This document shows positions 45,795-51,637 of a DNA stretch of 51,637 nt, piece by piece. Both the position numbers and the translations under genes were made by a program. The notes under the pieces were generated by a model. That model did not search any database and was not told the origin of the DNA. It saw only the letters and a list, made by a program, of their open reading frames with translations. Numbering within the stretch: the stretch's first letter is position 1; every line of letters begins with the position of its first letter. Source of the DNA: Dialister histaminiformans (GTDB lineage: Bacteria > Bacillota > Negativicutes > Veillonellales > Dialisteraceae); the NCBI RefSeq assembly GCF_900103425.1, contig NZ_FMXA01000011.1, positions 22,137 to 73,773 of the forward strand, in the 5' to 3' direction.

Positions 45795-46769
45795 ATGAAA
45801 CTTAGAAAACTTCGACATGTTGCAGCCAGTATGTTTATAGCAGTAGCTGCTGTAGCAAGCACTCAGATGACCATGGCGGCTTTTTCTTTTACCCCTCAGC
45901 AGTTTGGAGAAAAAGCGGTTACCATTATTGATGGATCCAAACGTAAGGTGGTTCGCACTAATGCGACTGAATATTCTCACATTTTATTTGAAGAGAATAT
46001 TAATATGGGGGCACACGATACCTATTGGTCCAGTACACCTGTAGTAGAAAACGGTTCAATTGTAGTTATCGAACGTGCCACCCCGGTAACCATTGAAGAA
46101 GATGGTAAGACAAGAAAGATTTATACCACCGATAAAACCGTGCAGGGGGTTCTTAACAGTGAAGGATATGACTGGAAAAAGAAGATGGCACTGGAAGATG
46201 GCATGGAAGTCATCCGCCCCAATATGGTTATTCATGTAGTTCCATATACAACAAAACAGGTGACCATGAAGCAGAATGGTCCTGTGTATTATGACAGATG
46301 GTATGACAGTACTCTTCCTGCCGGACAGGATGTTATCGTAGACCCGGGGGAAGGCGATAAGGAAGAAGTTGTAGTACAGCAGGTCATTGTGGATGGTAAG
46401 GTGCTTAAGAGTCAGGTACTTCAGACAAAGACACTGGCACCGGGCCGGCATGGAAAGTTAAAGACTGGAAGCCGGACTGGCGAAAATGTGGGTAAGGTTA
46501 TTCACATGACAGCGACAGCCTATCATCCGTCCGATGGTAATGGCGCAGGTATTACGGCAACCGGAACCAGAGCTGGTTATGGAACGGCAGCGGTAGATCC
46601 CCGCGTGATTCCGCTGGGCAGCAAAATATATGTCAGCGGCTATGGCGAAGCGGTAGCGGAAGATACGGGCGGTGCGATTAAAGGGCAGCGCATAGACCTC
46701 TGCATGGAAGACTATGCACAGTGCTATTCTTTTGGTCGCCGTACCGTAGAAGTTTTCGTAAACTACTGA
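45795..46769 (+). CDS. YabE-like cell-wall protein with DUF348, G5 and 3D domains
   Basis: A 324-residue exported protein. Signal peptide MKLRKLRHVAASMFIAVAAV..AAF. Two DUF348-type repeats follow (for example TVQGVLNSEGY with DGMEVIRPNMVIHVV), then a G5-type stretch (VVVQQVIVDGKVLKSQ) and a C-terminal 3D domain (TATAYHPSDGNGAG, AVDPRVIPLGSKIYV, AEDTGGAIKGQRIDL) with the three aspartates. 3D domains form the MltA-type active site, so peptidoglycan lytic activity is expected. AAAGGG lies 10 bases before ATG 45795. Confidence 0.9.
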   Translation: MKLRKLRHVAASMFIAVAAVASTQMTMAAFSFTPQQFGEKAVTIIDGSKRKVVRTNATEYSHILFEENINMGAHDTYWSSTPVVENGSIVVIERATPVTIEEDGKTRKIYTTDKTVQGVLNSEGYDWKKKMALEDGMEVIRPNMVIHVVPYTTKQVTMKQNGPVYYDRWYDSTLPAGQDVIVDPGEGDKEEVVVQQVIVDGKVLKSQVLQTKTLAPGRHGKLKTGSRTGENVGKVIHMTATAYHPSDGNGAGITATGTRAGYGTAAVDPRVIPLGSKIYVSGYGEAVAEDTGGAIKGQRIDLCMEDYAQCYSFGRRTVEVFVNY

Positions 46770-46774
46770 TAAAG

Positions 46775-46805
46775 TCGGGAAGGGCAATCCCTTCTCGCTT
46801 TTTTA
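46775..46805 (+). terminator. Terminator after the YabE-like gene
   Basis: CGGGAAGGG-CAAT-CCCTTCTCG followed by CTTTTTT. Confidence 0.82.
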
Positions 46806-46892
46806 TTGGAACAAATTGCAGCCATAGTACAGGCATAATCGGGATTTCTTGCAGGTCCATGATATAATAAGTAGGATTTCAGGAGGTTGATT

Positions 46893-47324
46893 ATGATAAT
46901 TGGCATAGCATTCCTGGTGGTTATACTGGACCAGGTTGTGAAGTATATAGTGCAGCATTCTATGGAACTGGGGCAGACGATTCCGCTGATTCCTCATGTA
47001 TTTCATCTCACGTATATACTGAATCCGGGAGCTGCGTTTGGAATACTGGCTAATCAGAGCTGGATATTTCTCCTTGTGGCACTGGCGTTGTTTGTTGCAT
47101 TCTTTGTTTATAGAAAAAGAATGGAAATGACTCCGCTCTATTTTCAGGCAGCTGTAGGCATGCTGCTTGGCGGAACGCTGGGAAACGCGATAGACAGACT
47201 GCGTTTACATGCGGTAGTGGATTTTTTTGATTTCAGAATATGGCCTATATTTAATGTGGCCGATATAGCCATTTGCTGTGGCATTGCATTAATTCTTTTA
47301 TTTTACTGGAGGCGGGCAGAATGA
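46893..47324 (+). CDS. lspA: Lipoprotein signal peptidase LspA
   Basis: A 143-residue inner-membrane aspartyl protease with four helices. Conserved blocks: VILDQVVKY, NPGAAFGIL, GNAIDRL (D101) and FNVADIAI (D124); the two Asp are catalytic. It removes signal peptides from prolipoproteins. CAGGAGG before ATG 46893 fixes the start; an in-frame TTG lies six bases earlier. Its stop overlaps rluD by four bases, a common pairing in Firmicutes. Confidence 0.96.
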   Translation: MIIGIAFLVVILDQVVKYIVQHSMELGQTIPLIPHVFHLTYILNPGAAFGILANQSWIFLLVALALFVAFFVYRKRMEMTPLYFQAAVGMLLGGTLGNAIDRLRLHAVVDFFDFRIWPIFNVADIAICCGIALILLFYWRRAE

Positions 47325-48238
47325 TAACCAGAACGTATTCCATAGATAAGTCCGATGAAGGAAAACGTGTAGATCAGTTTCTTACGGAACAGACAGGGTT
47401 TACCCGTTCGGAAGTGCAGAAGTGGATTAAGGCGGGAAATGCTTACCGGCAGGGAGAAAAAAAGCTGAAAGCCAATTATCGTCTGGAGGCAGGCGACACT
47501 ATTGTATTTTCATGGGAGGTGAAAGAGGAGCAGACAGTGCAGGCAGAAAATATTCCTCTCGACATCCTGTATGAAGATGAAGATATGATAGTCATCAATA
47601 AACGCAGAGGTATGGTATGTCATCCGGCTCCTGGAAATGAACACGGGACACTGGCTTCTGCCCTGCTCTACCATTGCGGGGAATCTATCCGACAGGTTGG
47701 AGATCCCAAACGACCGGGAATTGTGCACCGTCTGGATAAGGATACATCCGGTGTTATGGTAGCGGCCAAATCTATGCGGGCGTATGAAAGCCTCAGAAAA
47801 CAGATTGGAGAACACACGGCAGTTCGCCAGTATGTGACACTGGTACATGGGCAGATGGAAGGTGACCATGGGGAAATACGTTTTCCTTTAGGGCGAAGTA
47901 CTAAAGACCGAATGAAATGGGATGTACAGCCGGAAACCGGAAAGCCGGCGGTAACCCATTTCCGCGTAATTGAGTATATGAAACATTATTCCTATCTGGA
48001 ATGTCGTCTGGAAACCGGACGTACACATCAGATCCGCGTTCACATGGCGCATATCCGTCATCCGGTAGTAAACGATCCGCTCTATGGATGGAAGAAGGAT
48101 AATTTCCCGATTCAGGGACAGGCACTGCATTCTCGTACATTGGATCTGGTTCACCCGGTTACGGGAAAGCCTATGCATTTTGAAGCGCCAATACCGCAGG
48201 ATTTCCTGGCTTGCCTGAAACAGGCAAGAGAGGAATGA
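47321..48238 (+). CDS. rluD: RluD-family 23S rRNA pseudouridine synthase
   Basis: A 305-residue protein with an N-terminal S4 RNA-binding domain (RVDQFLTEQTGFTRSEVQ) and the RluA catalytic core. The core has IVHRLDKDTSGVM (catalytic D139), RQYVTLVHG and LETGRTHQIRVHM. It converts uridines to pseudouridine in rRNA. The ATG sits in the lspA stop (ATGA) with CTGGAGGCGGG upstream; the longer frame from 47273 is unlikely. Assignment to RluD rather than another RluA-family member follows from the S4 domain. Confidence 0.94.
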   Translation: MITRTYSIDKSDEGKRVDQFLTEQTGFTRSEVQKWIKAGNAYRQGEKKLKANYRLEAGDTIVFSWEVKEEQTVQAENIPLDILYEDEDMIVINKRRGMVCHPAPGNEHGTLASALLYHCGESIRQVGDPKRPGIVHRLDKDTSGVMVAAKSMRAYESLRKQIGEHTAVRQYVTLVHGQMEGDHGEIRFPLGRSTKDRMKWDVQPETGKPAVTHFRVIEYMKHYSYLECRLETGRTHQIRVHMAHIRHPVVNDPLYGWKKDNFPIQGQALHSRTLDLVHPVTGKPMHFEAPIPQDFLACLKQAREE

Positions 48239-48288
48239 CCAGAGCTTTGACAACAGAGCCTGGGTAAAGTACAATTAAGAGTACCAAC

Positions 48289-48635
48289 GGGGACGTACTG
48301 GTTTCGACAGGGGTCACTGTATCATAAATAGCGAGCCGGGATTCCATCTGCCCGTAAAACGGTGGGAAAACATAAAAGCAAACAACGAATTTGCTTTAGC
48401 AGCTTAATTTAAACTGCTTGCCTCTTCGGAGTATTCCTGTGACTTCGGACAGGTATCAACTAACAGGATACCAATGAGAGACTTCCGGTATCTCGGCGGG
48501 AAACAACACCGGAATAGATAAAGGCAGTTTGTTCCTGTACGAAACTTTATCGAATTCATAAAACAGTAACTGCGCTCGGAGAAGTTTATGGGGCAGGCCT
48601 TTTGGACAGGGGTTCGACTCCCCTCGTCTCCACCA
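48289..48635 (+). ncRNA. ssrA: tmRNA
   Basis: It starts GGGGACGTACTGG and ends with the tRNA-like TTCGACTCCCCTCGTCTCC plus an encoded ACCA. The resume frame GCA..TAA at 48378-48407 encodes the tag ANNEFALAA. Both halves of the alanine tRNA-like domain pair (GGGGACG with CGTCTCC). It rescues stalled ribosomes with SmpB. A terminator follows directly. Confidence 0.98.
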
Positions 48636-48643
48636 GAATAAGA

Positions 48644-48687
48644 CAAGGATTGCAGAAAGGAAGATACTTTCTGTAATCCTTTTTTGT
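48644..48687 (+). terminator. Terminator after tmRNA
   Basis: AAGGATTGCAGAAAG pairs with CTTTCTGTAATCCTT (one G-T pair) followed by TTTT. Confidence 0.92.
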
Positions 48688-48738
48688 ATTGGATGCTAAA
48701 AGGTTTACAAGGAGGAGATTTCATGTGCGGTTGAGTGT

Positions 48739-49758
48739 TTGGACGATGGCGGCCTCTGGGATTTGACGCCCACCATCCAGAACGGGCAGTATGTCCATGA
48801 TGTGATGGGCGTGGCTGATGCCAACGACAAACAGTGGTACCTGACGAAACTGGAAAAGAAAGTGAACAAAGACACTATTCCTCTCATGAAAGCCGCCGAT
48901 AACAGCTATGCGCTCTACCGCCTGGATATTGACAGCCTGAGAAAGCGCATGGGAGATCTCCGTTTCCGGAATGTGAAGGATGACTCCGGCATCTGGGCCC
49001 GGGATTTCCACGGCGCCTATGAAGGACAGGGCACAGACAGCCGGTACAACGGTTTCCAGCTGGGCTATGACTATGCTGCTAATGAAAAGGGTGTTTATGG
49101 GTTCTTCGGAGAGCGGACCATTTCCAATCCGAAATACAGCTATGGTTCCTCCAAAGACCACGGCCTTTCCGGCGGCCTCTACGGCACCTGGTTTGGTGAC
49201 AGCGGTGTATACACCGACGTGGTAGCTAAGTGGGGAAGGGACGATACCAGCCTCAGGACCTGGGGTGACTATCCTGACAGGGCCAGCTACCGCACCCGCA
49301 GCGAAAGCCTTTCCGTGGAATGGGGCAAAACCTTCACCAGAGACGACGGCCTCTTCCTGGAACCGGAAGCGCAGATGGTCTTCGGACGTCTGGGAAGCAA
49401 AGACTACACCACCAGTCGCGGCAGGACGGTGCATATGGGAAGCTATGACAGCGCCATCGGCCGCCTGGGTCTCCTTCTGGGCAAACGGGTCACCGAAGGG
49501 GAACATCCCTATGACTACTACCTGAAATTCTCGCTGTTCCATGAATTTGGAGGGGAAAGAAACTTCCACCTTGCAGCGCCTGACGGCGAAACCATGGACT
49601 ACAGCGAAGACTACCGGGACACATGGCAGGAAGCCGGTTTCGGCGGCACCTGGCACGTCAACGACCACACCAGCCTTTACGCAGACGCAGAAAGAAGCTT
49701 TGGAGGGAACTGGCATAAGAAATGGCAGTGGAACCTGGGCATTAACTGGCAGTTCTGA
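48739..49758 (+). pseudogene. C-terminal autotransporter beta-barrel fragment
   Basis: About 339 residues of an autotransporter translocator: WDLTPTIQNG and YLTKLEKK linker, then barrel strands (GFQLGYDYAA, YGFFGERT, GGLYGTWFGDSG) ending in a terminal Phe (INWQF), the outer-membrane insertion signal. Passenger and signal peptide are absent, so it cannot be exported as it stands. The frame has no convincing start. A good ribosome site (AAGGAGGAGATTTC-ATG at 48723) opens a different frame that stops after three codons, suggesting a recombination joint. GC is higher than in the neighbours. It sits just beyond tmRNA, a common integration hotspot. Confidence 0.75.
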
Positions 49759-49770
49759 TAGAAGACAATC

Positions 49771-49801
49771 AAAAAACGCACGGCTGAGACCGTGCGTTTT
49801 G
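49771..49801. terminator. Terminator after the autotransporter fragment
   Basis: AAAACGCACGG-CTGAGA-CCGTGCGTTTT, symmetrical and bidirectional. Confidence 0.9.
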
Positions 49802-50030
49802 GCGTAAGCGAGCAGAAATCAGGCAGATGGAAAACTTCATAGATATGAGCTCTTTCTGTGGGTTTACTACAAAAGAGACGGATGATGTGGACTGTTGGGG
49901 CTTTATCCTTTTTGAATCATAAGATGTGACATTGTAATAGAAGGAAGTATGTTGACTTTTATCGATATGCATAATACAATGTAGCCAGGAATATCGATAA
50001 ATATCGTTATACAGAAAAGAGGGAATGTAA

Positions 50031-50345
50031 ATGATTAAACCAATTACAGGAACAGCAAATTTTGATGCAGCTATTGCCAAAGGCGATGTAATCGTAGGGT
50101 TTTCTGCTCCATGGTGTGGGTTCTGCCGTAAGATTCGGCCGGTTATGGAAAAACTGTCCGGTGAAATGGATATTCCATTCTATGGAATAAATATTGATGA
50201 AGATAAGGAATTGGCTGAACGCTATAATGTAGAAACCATTCCGGACATTTTCTTCTTCCGCGATGGAAAACCACTGGGCAGCATTATTGGCTATGGTAAT
50301 GTAGGGTATAAAGAACTCAAGGAATTCTTTGCACAGTATCGGTAA
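50031..50345 (+). CDS. trxA: Thioredoxin
   Basis: A 104-residue thioredoxin. Active site WCGFC (C29 and C32), cis-proline P71 in VETIPDIF, and the usual length. The second active-site pair is Gly-Phe rather than Gly-Pro, which tends to change redox potential. It reduces disulfides in the cytosol. AGAGGG precedes ATG 50031. A hairpin terminator follows at once, so it is monocistronic. Confidence 0.93.
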   Translation: MIKPITGTANFDAAIAKGDVIVGFSAPWCGFCRKIRPVMEKLSGEMDIPFYGINIDEDKELAERYNVETIPDIFFFRDGKPLGSIIGYGNVGYKELKEFFAQYR

Positions 50346-50349
50346 GTAA

Positions 50350-50387
50350 AAGAGTGCATGTCTGTATATACAGGCATGCACTTTTTG
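50350..50387 (+). terminator. Terminator after thioredoxin
   Basis: AGTGCATGTCTGTATATACAGGCATGCACT (one G-T pair) followed by TTTTTG. Confidence 0.9.
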
Positions 50388-51603
50388 TGTCAAATTAATG
50401 GTAATGGGGCATAGTATTAGTGGCGTACATAACAATAAACTCAATCGAATGCTATTATGGATACAAATTCATTGGATAGGCTTGTCTTTTAATACTATGT
50501 GAACTCCACAGGATTACATAATGCTTTGACTCATATAAAATGGCATTCATCAGAATGCAGATGAACAGAGGGCGGCAAGCGCACTAAAATTTTTCTCTGG
50601 AGAGAGGGACCATCAAAGATGGTGGAAAATAGAATACTCTATGTCTGTGTGAAGGAAAGCATGCAGCACATTTTCCATTCTGGAGAGGGGGAATGACGAC
50701 AAGGGCTTGTCGTCATTGGCTGTAAGTCCATAGAATTATGAAATCTTTGATTTCCATACGATTGACAGCCCGGTCTTTGCTGGTGGATGGTGGTGGAAAG
50801 TAGAATCTACTATGTGAATCAGAAGGAATGAAGGTAATATGTTACACTTCTTCCACTTTACGAAAACGTAAGAATAAGAAAGCTAAGAAAAGGAAAGCAT
50901 GAAAAACGATGCTCCTTTCTTGAAAGAAAGGGGGACCGACGAAGTCGGTGGATAGTTGATTCTACTTTGTTTGAATAAAGGAAAGCAGAAGGATATCACA
51001 TATTTCCCTCTCTGGAGTACGATAGCCAATCATGGTGCATAATATCCAATCTCCAGCTTTAAAGCAGACCCGCCTGCCATATATAAGATATCAAGGATTT
51101 GCAGGCATTCGAGACAATCCGTTGTCTCGAATCCATCCGCTTGGCGAATGGTGGAAAGTAGAGTCCACTATGTTGGAATGTAGGAAAGCATGTTGTTGTT
51201 TTGGGATTATTGTAACCAGGCGATCTGCATTCTTACCCTTATCAAGCTTTAATACGGACCTGGATACCAAATGTTCTATTCTTGCAAAGGGCAAGAATGC
51301 AAAAGCTGATTAACGGAAGCATGCGAAACGTTTCCCGTTCTGGAGAGAAAGGGGGACCGCCAGCCTTTGGCTGGTGGTGGAAAGTAGAATGCTGTATGTT
51401 AGGAAATAGGGAGGCATGCTGATGTTCTCCTTCTGACGTCTGACCGTCTGATATCTGGCCCATGTGCTGCGAAGCGACATTAAACTTTCTAATATTGCTT
51501 GCACAGCGCATGGCTTAGTGCTATTATCATATTCGCCGTTGATGAGGCGGCCACTTCCGGAAAGCGGTTCAACCGTTTTCCGGAAGACATCGCAAAAAAG
51601 CAC
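50388..51603. repeat. 1.2-kb gene-free cluster of dispersed repeats
   Basis: At least five related units stand in tandem. Each has a variable hairpin preceded by GGGGGACCG or similar, then TGGTGGAAAGTAGAAT, then a CTATGT...GGAAAGCATG-type segment. Units lie around 50610-50680, 50790-50900, 50925-51000, 51140-51215 and 51320-51415. 50809-50898 equals 6-95, and 51322-51390 closely matches 97-165. Open frames across the cluster lack ribosome sites and protein character. A hairpin CCGGAAAGCGG..CCGTTTTCCGG stands at 51556-51584. Confidence 0.75.
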
Positions 51604-51633
51604 TTGACATTATAAAGCAATGCATGCTAATAT
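51604..51633 (+). promoter_or_regulatory. Strong promoter pointing out of the window
   Basis: TTGACA (51604-51609), then TAATAT at 18 bases or TATAAT at 21 bases. An A-rich tract (GCAAAAAAGCA) just upstream resembles an UP element, as at stable-RNA promoters. The gene it drives lies beyond the window end. Confidence 0.6.
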
Positions 51634-51637
51634 AATG

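Noticed and set aside
48721-49716. 331-codon minus-strand frame opposite the autotransporter fragment
   Set aside because: The plus strand clearly encodes barrel strands; the antisense frame is a GC-driven shadow.
51032-51313. 93-codon plus-strand frame
   Set aside because: It lies inside the repeat cluster; related repeat copies do not keep the frame open.

Overview
The window most likely comes from a diderm Firmicute of the Negativicutes (Dialister, Megasphaera or Veillonella-like). It combines Firmicute traits (a T-box riboswitch, ECF transporters, strong AGGAGG ribosome sites, a YabE-type G5/3D protein) with an outer-membrane autotransporter beta-barrel. Most genes have a moderate, slightly AT-rich composition. 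The genus is an inference from gene content only.

Layout. (1) 1-4.7 kb: dispersed intergenic repeats, a PAS protein translationally coupled to a PAS-GGDEF-EAL protein with a degenerate GGDEF site, and a small membrane-anchored Asp/Tyr-rich protein. (2) 4.8-20.4 kb: a defence island. It has a 1544-residue SF1 helicase with a C-terminal PD-(D/E)XK nuclease, then a complete type III-A CRISPR-Cas locus in the order csm1(cas10)-csm2-csm3-csm4-csm5-cas6-csm6-leader-array-cas1-cas2. The array has 12 repeats and 11 spacers. Cas10 keeps the GGDD cyclase motif and Csm6 keeps its HEPN RNase motif, so cyclic-oligoadenylate signalling is expected. A structured-looking 167-nt segment lies between csm6 and the first repeat. 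(3) 20.5-25.9 kb: a decayed insertion bracketed by two perfect 44-nt copies of the same terminator. It holds an IS200 remnant, a broken LysR gene, hydrolase fragments, a cyclophilin-fold lipoprotein, an MFS exporter of clearly higher GC, an ABM-domain protein and an esterase broken at a C7 tract. (4) 26-39.5 kb: metabolic genes. These are a secreted FG-GAP-like protein, an Flp-pilin-like protein, ThiT, an iron alcohol dehydrogenase, amtB-glnK, a T-box-controlled ECF transporter whose S component is fused to an ATPase (probably tryptophan), a YfcC-family carrier and isoaspartyl dipeptidase. (5) 39.6-45.2 kb: a polyphosphate cluster, with a Ppx/GppA enzyme divergent from a degenerate Ppx-like protein coupled to Ppk1. 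(6) 45.7-51.6 kb: a YabE-like cell-wall protein, lspA-rluD, tmRNA, an orphan autotransporter barrel fragment, a thioredoxin, and a 1.2-kb gene-free repeat cluster ending in a promoter that points out of the window.

Functional links. The csm operon, its array and cas1-cas2 form a self-contained adaptive immunity module beside a probable stand-alone nucleic-acid-sensing nuclease. amtB-glnK handles ammonium uptake. The T-box ties amino-acid uptake to tRNA charging. The ppx/ppk genes balance polyphosphate. Start codons were chosen mainly from ribosome-binding sites.
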